NCBI GenBank assembly: GCA_050008575.1
Contig: JBEKMJ010000038.1
Span: 1-64,000, forward strand
DNA length: 64,000 nt
Direction of reading: 5' to 3'
Origin: Bog-159 sp050008575
Lineage (GTDB): Bacteria > Acidobacteriota > Terriglobia > Bryobacterales > Bryobacteraceae
The position numbers and the translations under genes were made by a program. The notes under the pieces are model-generated. The model was not told where the DNA came from. It was given only the letters and a program-made list of their open reading frames with translations, and ran no database searches. This document shows positions 51,701 through 58,832 of the stretch, piece after piece; the first letter of the stretch is position 1, and the number at the start of each line of letters is the position of its first letter.

Positions 51701-53919
51701 GAGAAGAAGTCCAGCGCGGCGGTCGGACCCACCAGCAGGGATTCAACACTATAGAGTTCGACGTCCTGGGTGGGAATATTCCAATCGTCAAGCGTCACCG
51801 TCACGGCGCTGACCGTGCCCCAAAGATTCGAAACAAAGATGTTCGATGGATTCGGGGTAAAGGCGCCGAAGGCCTCGTTCGGGCTGATGACGCCCCCCGT
51901 ATTGCAGAACTGCGCCCCTGTGCTGTTCACGTACGTGACAATCGAAGCGTCGTCGATGCGCTGGTACAGGGAAGTGGTGCTCACATCGTAGGTTCCCGAC
52001 ACTCCGCTATAGGCCGCGGTGAAATTGTGATCGCCTTCGGCCAGGGAACTGGTGGTAAACGTGGCTTGGCCGCTGCCGTTCAGCGTGACCACGTTGTCGC
52101 CGCTTACCGTACCGGCCGGTGTCAAACCGCCGTCTTCGAAGGTCACTGTGCCGGTGGTCACCGGATTCCCGCCGCTGGTCACCGTCGCGGTGAACGTGAC
52201 AGCTTGCCCGGTGGTGGCGCGCTGCTGGGTGGACGTCAGGCTGGTGGTGGTCACCGTGCCGTTGTTGACCTCGAAGGTGACGCACCAGCCGCCGTTCACG
52301 GTGAGGGATTCGGTGGTATAGGCGTACAAAGCCCATATTCCGTTGGGCTGGACGCCACTGAAGGCGCCTCCGAAGGTCGTTACACTGGTCCCGCCGCGCG
52401 GCTCCGCGTAATTGATGGTGCCTGGAACCTGCGGGACGCTCGAATAGACGTTCGGCGACTCCGATGAGGGGAACGTGTCCGGGTTGCCGGTCGGATTACC
52501 GTCGTATGCTTCGTAACTGCCGCTGGTGGGCTGCAGGCCGGCCGGCGTCTGGCCGGCGGTATCGAAAAACGTCAGATTTACGGCGCTGGTCGCGCCGCCG
52601 GCGTAGAACGCTTCGTCCAGAAAATCCAGGTTATGCGTGCCGTCGGGCGCCACCAGCAGGAACTGGCCGGGAATGCCGGCTACTTGCCCGGCCACCCCGG
52701 TTAGCGCCACCGTCAGATTGGCTATCGTGTTGGAGTACCCAGAGACCTGGATGAAGGAGGGATAAGCCAGCGGAGTGACGGACTCCGGAACCGCGAAGGG
52801 GCCGCTATTGCACCATTGCGTCCCGGATGGGTTGGTGGAGTGTACGGTTACGAGTTGATAGAGGTCGTTGCTGCTGCTGCCGGTGTAGCTGCCGCTTCCC
52901 GAGTAGGTCGCGACGATCGGGTTATTGCCCTGGCAAACCGTCGGCCACGCAGGCGGAGTCGACGCGGTACATTGCGCCTGGGACCCGGCCAAAAGAGTCG
53001 TCCCGCAGGTGGCCTGGCCGCTGCTGTTCAACGTTTGATTGCCGGAAGAACAGGCGATGGCCGTGGTGCTGCCGTTGGCGTAGAACGCCACAGTGCCCCC
53101 GCCTGTCACCGGACTCTCGTTGGCCGTCACCGTGGCGGTGAACGTCACCGTGTTGTTCGGGCTGGCGGTATAGGCGGGCTGCTGGCTCGACGAGACCACG
53201 GTGACGGTACCTTCCGCACTAGCATTCACCGTCAGGATCAGCTTCCATCCGTTCACGGTCACCGGATCGCCGAAGTTGTCGATCATGTAGAGCTCCCAGT
53301 TGCCCGCCGCAGTGACGCCGTTGAAGATGCTGGTGAGCGTGGCGGTGCCATCCGTTTGCGGCAAGTGCTCCACAGGTCCCGGGCCGGGGCTCGGGAAATA
53401 TTCCCCATATCCTTGCTCGTACGCACTCGGCTCATAGTCCTGGGTGCCGCTCGAGGGGAAGCCGGCCGGATTGCCGTTCGGCATGGGGTTGAAACCGGTG
53501 TTGTTGGCGATCAGCATGGTGAGACCGGTCAGGGTTTCGCTGCCGTCTCCAGGACCGCCCAGCAGTTCCAGTTGCGCGCCGGTCGGAGATACCAGCAGGA
53601 TCTCGGTGCCCTGGAGGCTGAAATAATTGCCGGTGCCGTTGGAATCCACGTTGGTGAGCTGGACTTCGACGCTGCCCGCGGCGCTGGACACCGTGCCGGT
53701 GACGCTGTTCGGAACGGTGATGCAGGACGGGTAGATCCCCGCGGTATAGAGGTTTCCGTTTCCACCCTCGTCCGGCGTCTTGATGACGTCGGAACTGGTG
53801 CACGTGGTCGTGGAACCCGAGGTCGAGCATGAAGTCGAGCACGTGGCCGCCCGTCCAGTCGACGCGGTGAGCGCAAACAAGGCGCCCATGCACAACAAGC
53901 CAAATCCACCGATACGCAT
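48739..53919 (-). CDS. Giant surface/secreted protein: three P-domain-like, Ig-like and DUF11 modules, five 81-residue repeats
   Basis: The 1726-residue product has a signal peptide (GGFGLLCMGALFALTASTGRA), with AAGGAA before the ATG. Three proprotein-convertase P-domain-like modules (TEILLVSPTGAQLELLGGPG ... GNWELYMIDNFGDPVTVNGW; QFLLVAPDGTHNLDFLDEAF ... GIWALYAYTTESLTVNGGW; a third ending GTWSLYFNQTASATKGAYNGW) alternate with Ig-like Big_3-type domains (NTVTFTATVTANESPVTGGG). Two DUF11 modules, one Big_1-like domain and five tandem 81-residue repeats (QTITFNPIANQTQGTQL ... GVCTVSGTTASLTNPGTCTI) follow, with a final beta-sandwich. There is no C-terminal anchor motif. The gene is divergent from three tail-collar genes. 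Adhesin or appendage function is inferred. Confidence 0.8.
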   Translation of the reverse strand: MRIGGFGLLCMGALFALTASTGRAATCSTSCSTSGSTTTCTSSDVIKTPDEGGNGNLYTAGIYPSCITVPNSVTGTVSSAAGSVEVQLTNVDSNGTGNYFSLQGTEILLVSPTGAQLELLGGPGDGSETLTGLTMLIANNTGFNPMPNGNPAGFPSSGTQDYEPSAYEQGYGEYFPSPGPGPVEHLPQTDGTATLTSIFNGVTAAGNWELYMIDNFGDPVTVNGWKLILTVNASAEGTVTVVSSSQQPAYTASPNNTVTFTATVTANESPVTGGGTVAFYANGSTTAIACSSGNQTLNSSGQATCGTTLLAGSQAQCTASTPPAWPTVCQGNNPIVATYSGSGSYTGSSSNDLYQLVTVHSTNPSGTQWCNSGPFAVPESVTPLAYPSFIQVSGYSNTIANLTVALTGVAGQVAGIPGQFLLVAPDGTHNLDFLDEAFYAGGATSAVNLTFFDTAGQTPAGLQPTSGSYEAYDGNPTGNPDTFPSSESPNVYSSVPQVPGTINYAEPRGGTSVTTFGGAFSGVQPNGIWALYAYTTESLTVNGGWCVTFEVNNGTVTTTSLTSTQQRATTGQAVTFTATVTSGGNPVTTGTVTFEDGGLTPAGTVSGDNVVTLNGSGQATFTTSSLAEGDHNFTAAYSGVSGTYDVSTTSLYQRIDDASIVTYVNSTGAQFCNTGGVISPNEAFGAFTPNPSNIFVSNLWGTVSAVTVTLDDWNIPTQDVELYSVESLLVGPTAALDFFSVTDGTANASDGNYIFSDTGSTLNTSNVAPGNYKPASDDTSADTFFQDPGNFYTLPGSFSYAATHGSATLTSTFGSSIPNGTWSLYFNQTASATKGAYNGWCLSFTENPVTVDPTTESTDSVTQGQQGAQFTLNIKNNGTGPTGDPNGSNPLTVTDTLNSAFSYASSDGTGWNCGASGQTVTCTNDSAIAQGSSYPALTINVNVSASATPGPVTNAFNITGGAGVTATSSNTDTVTILSAPKLAVQKTHPGTFTQGQTAEWDISVSNTASGGATSGTVTVSDALPSGCTVANFGTTSSSWTCGGTTTVTCTATLSVSAGSGFPLIEVIVNVPANSPTSVSNTALAWGGGDLNHTNSGNAATGSDNNVPVVQTPASISASGGAGQSTNAGTTFAQPLQATVLDGGNNPINNLTVTFTAPGSGQSGTFPGGFLTATAATNSSGVATSPSFTANSTSGSYNVVASVSGLTQTALFGLTNNALSQTITFNPIANQTQGTQLTLSATASSNLTVSFASLTTGVCTVSGTTASLTNPGTCTIQATQGGNNTYAPAQPVNQSFTVLQTQTITFNPIANQAQGTQLNLVATASSGLTVSFASLTTGICTVSGTTASLTNPGTCTIQATQAGNSTYAAAQPVDQSFTVLQSQTITFNPIANQTQGTQLSLSATASSNLTVSFASLTTGVCTVSGTTASLTNPGTCTIQATQAGNGIYAPAQPVNQSFSVLGTQSITFNPIANQTQGTQLNLVATASSGLTVSFASLTTGVCTVSGTVASLTNPGTCTIQATQAGNSTYAAAQPVNQSFTVLGTQTITFNPIPNQLQGTMLNLVATATSGLPVSFASLTTGVCTVSGTVASLTNTGTCTIQASQPGNSTYAAAQPVSQSFSVLPASNFTITPHPGQETVYSGLLAAFELRLQSVQGFDGNVTLTCSGGPVGAECKDLPQTVHLDGTARALTGVLFPRDTAPGTYTVTFTGVSGSLTNTATAQFTVLR
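49045..50270. repeat. Five tandem copies of an exact 243-bp coding repeat
   Basis: The marker gggttgaagg or its one-base variant occurs at 49271, 49514, 49757, 50000 and 50243, always exactly 243 bp (81 codons) apart. Adjacent copies are highly similar at the DNA level, which indicates recent amplification or ongoing homogenisation within the giant gene. Confidence 0.85.
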
Positions 53920-54103
53920 GCGTTTCCTTCTTTCGCGAGGCAAGAAGATCCGCCCCGGCACAAACCCGATCTCAGTACCGGCCCCGAGCCCGTGCCCCCG
54001 GCGCAGTTCGTGCCGACGCACCTCGCGCCAGTCTACCACATTCCCGGTTTCGCAGCTACGGCGTTTTCCGCGAAACCGCGCCAGATATTTCCGTCGAATT
54101 TTC

Positions 54104-54132
54104 TTGAAATGGATCGACAATGATGATATTCT
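54104..54132 (+). promoter_or_regulatory. Sigma70-like promoter of the tail-collar gene cluster
   Basis: TTGAAA (54104-54109) and TATTCT (54127-54132) are separated by exactly 17 bp, 47 bp before the first collar ATG. It lies in the 259-bp divergent gap (53920-54178), whose other half must carry the promoter of the giant P-domain gene. Confidence 0.6.
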
Positions 54133-54178
54133 ACTTCGGCGCGTCATAAAGTGGCGCGAATTCAAGGAGGCTTCGCGT

Positions 54179-54691
54179 ATGAGCACGGCCTATGTGGGGG
54201 AAGTCCGATTGGTTGGGTTTAACTTCGCGCCCGTCGGCTGGGCGCTCTGTAACGGCCAATTGATCTCCATTTCCCAAAACACCACGCTTTTTAATCTCAT
54301 CGGCACGACTTACGGCGGCGACGGTCAAAGCACTTTCGCGCTCCCCAACTTGCAAGGCCGCGTTCCCATCCACCAGGGGTCGAGCGGCGGCAGCAACTAC
54401 GCGATCGGGCAAACGGGCGGCCTGGAAACCGTGACCTTGAACGTAAGCCAGTACCCCAGCCACAACCACGCCCTGCTGAGTTCCTCGAATTCCGGCGGCG
54501 TGAACAACCCGGCCAACGATACGGTGGGCAGCGGTTTGAAAGTTTACTCGTCCGAACAACCGGCGACGAGTATGAATTCGAGCATGGTGGGGTCTAACGT
54601 TGGCGCAAACCTTGCGCATGACAACAGGCAGCCGTACCTGGTGTTGAACTGGATCGTTTCGCTTTATGGTATCTATCCGGCCCAGGGCTGA
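54179..54691 (+). CDS. Phage-tail-collar-domain protein 1 (microcystin-dependent-protein-like)
   Basis: The 170-residue protein has the collar/MdpB pattern: GEVRLVGFNFAPVGWALCNG, QLISISQNTTLFNLIGTTYG, GDGQSTFALPNLQGRVPIHQ and, at the end, DNRQPYLVLNWIVSLYGIYP. AAGGAGG lies 8 bp before the ATG at 54179. It is the first of three related genes with separate Shine-Dalgarno sites. There is no signal peptide. In phages this domain joins the tail fibre to the baseplate; in free-standing bacterial copies its role is unclear. Confidence 0.88.
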   Translation: MSTAYVGEVRLVGFNFAPVGWALCNGQLISISQNTTLFNLIGTTYGGDGQSTFALPNLQGRVPIHQGSSGGSNYAIGQTGGLETVTLNVSQYPSHNHALLSSSNSGGVNNPANDTVGSGLKVYSSEQPATSMNSSMVGSNVGANLAHDNRQPYLVLNWIVSLYGIYPAQG

Positions 54692-54730
54692 CCGCTGCAT
54701 ATTGAGAGCACAAGAGGAAGGAGAGACAGA

Positions 54731-55225
54731 ATGACGCCGTTTCTGGGCCAGCTCATGCTGGCTTCCTGGAATTACACGACTCAGGGCTGGGCAATGTGCA
54801 ACGGACAGCTCTTGCCGATCAATCAGAATGCCGCGCTGTTTTCGCTGCTGGGGACGACCTACGGCGGGGACGGGATAAGCACTTTCGCGCTGCCGAACCT
54901 GCAGGGCCGCACTCCGGCCGGTTTCGGCAACGGCATTCAGTTGGGGCAAGTGGGCGGCGAGGAGTTTCACACGCTGCTTTCGGCCGAGGTGCCCGCGCAC
55001 AGCCACCCGCTGCAGGCCGCGTCCGGGGCAAATCTGACCAAGCCCGGCGGAGCTCTGGTGGCGGGCGGTGGGGCCAGCCTATACACGGGGGCGTCCAATC
55101 TGGCGGCGATGAATGCGGGCACCATCGGCAATAGCGGAGGAGGACTGCCCCACGAGAACCGGCAGCCGTATCTGGTGATGAACTGGTGCATCGCTTTGAC
55201 GGGAATTTTCCCATCCCAAAACTAG
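54731..55225 (+). CDS. Phage-tail-collar-domain protein 2 (microcystin-dependent-protein-like)
   Basis: The 164-residue paralogue has LGQLMLASWNYTTQGWAMCN, GQLLPINQNAALFSLLGTTY, GGDGISTFALPNLQGRTPAG and NRQPYLVMNWCIALTGIFPS. GGAAGGAGA precedes the ATG. It follows gene 1 after 39 bp. It differs from its neighbours mainly in the middle loop, HSHPLQAASGANLTKPGGAL, which suggests that the three copies form distinct subunits or recognise different partners. Confidence 0.88.
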   Translation: MTPFLGQLMLASWNYTTQGWAMCNGQLLPINQNAALFSLLGTTYGGDGISTFALPNLQGRTPAGFGNGIQLGQVGGEEFHTLLSAEVPAHSHPLQAASGANLTKPGGALVAGGGASLYTGASNLAAMNAGTIGNSGGGLPHENRQPYLVMNWCIALTGIFPSQN

Positions 55226-55249
55226 GGGCTCGAGATCAGGAGAGACAAC

Positions 55250-55771
55250 ATGGCAAATCCATATGTCGGTCAATTGCTGCTAGTGGGTTTCAACTTCGCT
55301 CCCACGGGGTGGGCTTTCGCCAGCGGTCAGCTTATGTCGATTTCGCAGAATACGGCGCTGTTTTCACTGCTAGGAACCATGTACGGCGGCGACGGGAGGT
55401 CGACCTTCGCGCTGCCCAACCTGCAGGGGGCCGTGGCCATCGGTTTCGGGCAAGGTCCGGGCCTGCAAAATTACGTGCAAGGGGAAAGCGGCGGCGAGCA
55501 AACCGTAACGCTGATCGCCTCCCAAACCCCGCTGCATAACCATACGCCGATGTCCGTGGCGCGGCCACCGTCCCCTTCCACACCGGTAGGCAATGCCTTC
55601 GCCGAATCGGAGTCCGGCAACATCTACTCCACGTCCACCTCGCCGGTTACGCAGATGAGTACGGCTGCAATTTCCGCTTTCGGGGGCGGCCAACCGCACA
55701 ATAACTTAATGCCGTACGTGGGCTTAAACTGGGTCATCGCGCTGCAGGGGGTGTTTCCGCCGCGCTCCTGA
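55250..55771 (+). CDS. Phage-tail-collar-domain protein 3 (microcystin-dependent-protein-like)
   Basis: The 173-residue paralogue has VGQLLLVGFNFAPTGWAFAS, GQLMSISQNTALFSLLGTMY, GGDGRSTFALPNLQGAVAIG and NNLMPYVGLNWVIALQGVFP. CAGGAGA precedes the ATG, 24 bp after gene 2. It shares the same fold with genes 1 and 2 and is probably co-transcribed with them from the promoter at 54104. Confidence 0.88.
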   Translation: MANPYVGQLLLVGFNFAPTGWAFASGQLMSISQNTALFSLLGTMYGGDGRSTFALPNLQGAVAIGFGQGPGLQNYVQGESGGEQTVTLIASQTPLHNHTPMSVARPPSPSTPVGNAFAESESGNIYSTSTSPVTQMSTAAISAFGGGQPHNNLMPYVGLNWVIALQGVFPPRS

Positions 55772-55796
55772 CGAATCGCCGGTAGCTTAAGCTTCG

Positions 55797-55818
55797 GGAC
55801 CGGCCGCGCGGCCGGTCC
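55797..55818. terminator. Perfect 22-bp palindrome between the third collar gene and the GNAT gene
   Basis: GGACCGGCCGC is followed directly by its reverse complement GCGGCCGGTCC, 25 bp after the collar stop and 15 bp before the GNAT start. It could attenuate or terminate the collar transcript. There is no clear T-run. Confidence 0.45.
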
Positions 55819-55833
55819 GCTTTCCAAACCGTT

Positions 55834-56316
55834 ATGTCTTTTCTGGCCGTACGCCCCGCCCTGCCGCAGGACGAGGTATTTCTGCACGACCTGTATTTTG
55901 CGGTGCGCGGTCCGGAATTCGCGCTGGCCCCTATCTCCGAAGCGCAGCGGTTAGCCCTGATTGAAATGCAGTTCCGGGCGCAGATGGGCGCCTACGCGGC
56001 GATGTATCCGAACTCCTGCTATCACATTGTGCTGCTGGATAGCCGTCCGATTGGGCGGTTATGGGTGGCCCGGCAGGAGGATGGGTACGACTTAGTGGAC
56101 ATCGCCATTCTTCCCGATCTACGCAACAAGGGGATCGGCGCGGCACTGATCCAGCGTTTGCAGGCCGACGCGCAGCAGGCGAAACTACCCATCCGCTCGA
56201 CTGTATTGCGGTTCAACCCAGGTTCGTTACGGTTTCACCAGCGGCTGGGATTTCAGATCGTGCGCGAAGACGCGATGCACTTTCACATGGAGTGGCAACC
56301 GCCCCCGCTGTTGTAG
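55834..56316 (+). CDS. GNAT-family N-acetyltransferase
   Basis: The 160-residue protein has the GNAT core. VDIAILPDLRNKGIGAALIQ contains the acetyl-CoA motif R-x-x-G-x-G/A, and FNPGSLRFHQRLGFQIVRED is the usual C-terminal part. It lies 62 bp after the third collar gene in the same direction. Free-standing collar clusters in other bacteria often have such a GNAT gene next to them (from general knowledge, not checked here). It could modify a collar or surface protein, or a small molecule. Confidence 0.85.
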   Translation: MSFLAVRPALPQDEVFLHDLYFAVRGPEFALAPISEAQRLALIEMQFRAQMGAYAAMYPNSCYHIVLLDSRPIGRLWVARQEDGYDLVDIAILPDLRNKGIGAALIQRLQADAQQAKLPIRSTVLRFNPGSLRFHQRLGFQIVREDAMHFHMEWQPPPLL

Positions 56317-56339
56317 GAAAGCCCGCCGGGCCGTTGGGT

Positions 56340-56861
56340 TCAGCAGGCGGCGCCGGAGGCCGCGGTTTTGGCCTGCACGATGGCCTGCGCCCAGCCGGTA
56401 GACACCTCGATCAAATGCGCCTTTAGCGAGTCGAGGCTGGCGTAGCGGAAGAGGCGAACATCGTCGCGGTCCTGCAGTTCCCGGCGAAACGCCAGGATCT
56501 CCGGGTCGGTTTCGTGCGGTGCGTCCTTCAGACACACCACCACCTCGCGCATTGGCATTGAGGCATCGTCGCGGCACTCGATAGCCAAGTAGAACAGTTT
56601 CCGGAACAAGTTCTTGGGACCCCAATCGTCTTCGAACACCTGGATGAAGAAAGTGGACCATCGGACATTGTCCGAGACGATGGAGCGGGATCCGGCAATG
56701 TGTTCGTCTTCCCGCAGGCCAACGGTGACGAGCAGGACCTTGGCGGGCATTCCCGTGGTCTCGTTGGCCGTGGCGATCGCCGCGTTGCAGGCTTGGCGAT
56801 CCAGCGCCAGATCTCCGGGAGCCGAGATGAACACCCGGTGCATGTCAAATCCGAAGGTCAT
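56340..56861 (-). CDS. DUF4062-like/TIR-like fold protein, unknown function
   Basis: The 173-residue protein starts with HRVFISAPGDLALDRQACNA, like the VFISSxxxDLxxxR start of DUF4062 domains, which have a TIR-like Rossmann fold. Later segments FFIQVFEDDWGPKNLFRKLF and VVVCLKDAPHETDPEILAFR are compatible with that fold. In larger proteins DUF4062 is fused to NTPase or effector modules; here it stands alone. The start may be at 56861 or at the internal ATG 56843. It is convergent with the GNAT gene. I would not assign a defence role without partners. Confidence 0.5.
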   Translation of the reverse strand: MTFGFDMHRVFISAPGDLALDRQACNAAIATANETTGMPAKVLLVTVGLREDEHIAGSRSIVSDNVRWSTFFIQVFEDDWGPKNLFRKLFYLAIECRDDASMPMREVVVCLKDAPHETDPEILAFRRELQDRDDVRLFRYASLDSLKAHLIEVSTGWAQAIVQAKTAASGAAC

Positions 56862-57037
56862 AGTGAGAACCCAGCATAGCCGAATCGGCCGGAGCGCGAC
56901 AAGTCTTGCGCCGCCGCGCGCGTAAGCAAGGGGATTGGGGCGTAGCCGGCAATGGCGCCGCCGTGTTTAGCGCCGCCGTGTTTAGATGACGCCGGCCTCC
57001 ACACCCTGCTAAAATTGTGCGCTAACAAGCGAACACC

Positions 57038-58036
57038 ATGAAACCAGCCACGGCCAAGCCGCGGTCCGCCGCAGCGCTGGGCGAGATGCTGCTGCGCCAG
57101 AGCCCCGGCTGCGCATGGCTGCTGCGGCGCGACGGGACATTCCAGGCCGTCTATGGGGACGCGATGCGCGTATTGGGCCGCGCGGCCGGCGGGCTGGAAA
57201 GCGTGCCTTTCGCGGATCTGTTTGAACCGCCGGCGCGGGACTGCTGGATGGCGCGTGTGGAGCGCGTCTTCACGGGCGAGACAGTCGGCGCGGGCGGCCG
57301 GTTTCGCGAAGGTGCCCCCATATTTTCCATCGCCATGTTCCCGGTCCGGGGACCGGCAGGCGAAATCGCGTTTGCGGGATGTATCGCGCACCAATTGCCG
57401 GAAGGCGATCTGGTGCTGCGCACGCTGGATGCGCTGGAGACGAGCCGCGCGCGGCTCTCGCAGCTCTTACACGACCACGTGGGACAAAGCCTGAGCGCGG
57501 CCGGCCTGCAGCTCGACCTGTTGCGCATGGACCTGGCGGAGAGCGCGGTTCCGGTTCCGCAGCGCATCGGCGAAATCCAGGGGACGCTCGAAACGATCAT
57601 GGAACTGGTACGGGACGTCAACCGCGAGTTGAATCCGGCGGTGGCGGAGCGAGTGGGGTTGCGGGCGGCTCTGGACGGGCTGGCGGGGCGCCTGCGCGCG
57701 GATTTCAAAGGCAACGTGCGGGTGTTCGCGGATGCCACGGCGCAACCCGCTCCGCAGTTGGCGGCGGCCTTATACGGCATCGCGCAGGAGGCGGCGGGGC
57801 TGGCGGCGCGGCGCGCGGGTTGCTCCGCGATTGAGATACTGGTAAAGTCGTTGCGGAGTGGAATCGCCCTGGAGATTCGGGACAATGGGGCCGGATCGGA
57901 CGCGGCGATCGGATTTGGAGGAGGGTTGGAACTTTTGGTGATGCGGCACTTCGCGGATCGGGCGGGTGTCGAGCTGCGGTTCGAGAGGGCGCCGGACGGT
58001 GGAAATGTGGTGCGGGCGTTTTGCCGCAACGTGTGA
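57038..58036 (+). CDS. NarX/LytS-type (HisKA_3) histidine kinase with a PAS-like sensor and an atypical ATP-binding N-box
   Basis: The 332-residue protein has a PAS-like N-terminal domain (CAWLLRRDGTFQAVYGDAM) and a HisKA_3 dimerisation domain with His145 in QLLHDHVGQSLSAA. The ATPase domain has the motif IRDNGAGSD. The N-box is unusual: ALYGIAQEAAGLAARRAG aligns with the family LY-x-IAQEA-x-x-N-A, and the Mg-binding Asn is replaced by Leu255. The G2 box (GFGGGLELLVMRHFADRAG) is also weak. The protein has no membrane helix. A repeat-filled 115-bp gap separates it from the NarL-type regulator gene, its likely partner. Confidence 0.8.
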   Translation: MKPATAKPRSAAALGEMLLRQSPGCAWLLRRDGTFQAVYGDAMRVLGRAAGGLESVPFADLFEPPARDCWMARVERVFTGETVGAGGRFREGAPIFSIAMFPVRGPAGEIAFAGCIAHQLPEGDLVLRTLDALETSRARLSQLLHDHVGQSLSAAGLQLDLLRMDLAESAVPVPQRIGEIQGTLETIMELVRDVNRELNPAVAERVGLRAALDGLAGRLRADFKGNVRVFADATAQPAPQLAAALYGIAQEAAGLAARRAGCSAIEILVKSLRSGIALEIRDNGAGSDAAIGFGGGLELLVMRHFADRAGVELRFERAPDGGNVVRAFCRNV

Positions 58037-58097
58037 ACGGCCCATGGTCCGCGGCCACAACGGGGTATGAACGGGGTATGAAAGAGACGCGCTCGCG

Positions 58098-58143
58098 CGC
58101 GTTGGCGGCCTACGAGGCCGCCGCAGGCTACGAGCCTGCCCCA
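58098..58143. repeat. Palindromic repeat between kinase and regulator genes
   Basis: Ggcggcctacgaggccgcc is followed by gcaggctacgagcctgcccc and aca. It lies immediately before the start of the response regulator gene and covers the region where its Shine-Dalgarno would be expected (only agagct is seen). Translation of the regulator may therefore be weak, or coupled to folding of the hairpins. Confidence 0.7.
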
Positions 58144-58151
58144 CAAGAGCT

Positions 58152-58832
58152 ATGGCATACGATATTCTCCTGGTGGACGACCACAGAATGATGCGCGACG
58201 GGCTGCGCGCGATTCTGGAGCGTACCGCGGAATTCCGTGTCGTGGGTGAAGCCGAAACGGGAACGGAGGCGGTGCAATTCTGCAAGAAGTCGCGTCCGGA
58301 CCTGGTGGTGATGGATATCGGACTGCCGGGTCTGAATGGGATCGAAGCCACGATGGAGATTCTGCGCTATTCGCCGCAAACGCGGGTGGTGATCCTTTCG
58401 ATATACGACGATGAGAATTCGGTGGTGAGCGCGCTGCGCTCGGGGGCGCGCGGCTTCGTGCTGAAGCGGGCCTCGTCGGCGGATCTGATCGACGCTCTAC
58501 GCACGGTGGCGCGGGGCGGATCGTACCTGAGCTCGCAGGTGTCCGACAGCCTGCTGACGCGCATCCAGAGCGGCGATTTGCGGACCGCCAGCAGCCATGC
58601 GCCGTTGGACACGCTGTCGCCGCGGGAATTGCAAGTGCTGCGGCTGGTGGCCGACGGCAAGACCAGCAAGGACATCGCAGTGCTGCTGGACCTGGGTTTG
58701 CAAACGGTGCGCGGTTACCGCAAGATGCTGATGAAGAAGCTGGGCGTGAACAACGTGGCCGGCCTGACGCAAGTGGCGTTGGCGGCGGGCCTGATGCACT
58801 GGAACAAACGCGATGCAAACACCTTGGGGTGA
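58152..58832 (+). CDS. NarL/FixJ-type response regulator
   Basis: The 226-residue protein has a receiver domain with LLVDDHRMMRDGLRAIL, Asp55 in LVVMDIGLPGLNG, VILSIYDD and Lys in GFVLKRAS. The LuxR-type helix-turn-helix contains LSPRELQVLRLVADGKTSKD and a helix with LQTVRGYRKMLMKKLGV. It is the presumed partner of the kinase at 57038. Its 3' end overlaps the amidohydrolase gene by 20 bp, so the two are translationally coupled. Confidence 0.9.
   Translation: MAYDILLVDDHRMMRDGLRAILERTAEFRVVGEAETGTEAVQFCKKSRPDLVVMDIGLPGLNGIEATMEILRYSPQTRVVILSIYDDENSVVSALRSGARGFVLKRASSADLIDALRTVARGGSYLSSQVSDSLLTRIQSGDLRTASSHAPLDTLSPRELQVLRLVADGKTSKDIAVLLDLGLQTVRGYRKMLMKKLGVNNVAGLTQVALAAGLMHWNKRDANTLG

Noticed and set aside
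53920..54186. In-frame extension of the giant P-domain gene to 54186
   Set aside because: It would run over the collar promoter and lacks a family match; AAGGAA and a signal peptide mark the start at 53919.
54179..55771. Prophage tail module
   Set aside because: Only collar-domain genes are present. There are no sheath, tube, tape-measure, portal or terminase genes, and each collar gene has its own ribosome-binding site within a small bacterial cluster.
56340..56861. Anti-phage defence system
   Set aside because: The DUF4062-like gene has no NTPase, nuclease or effector neighbour, so a defence role cannot be supported.
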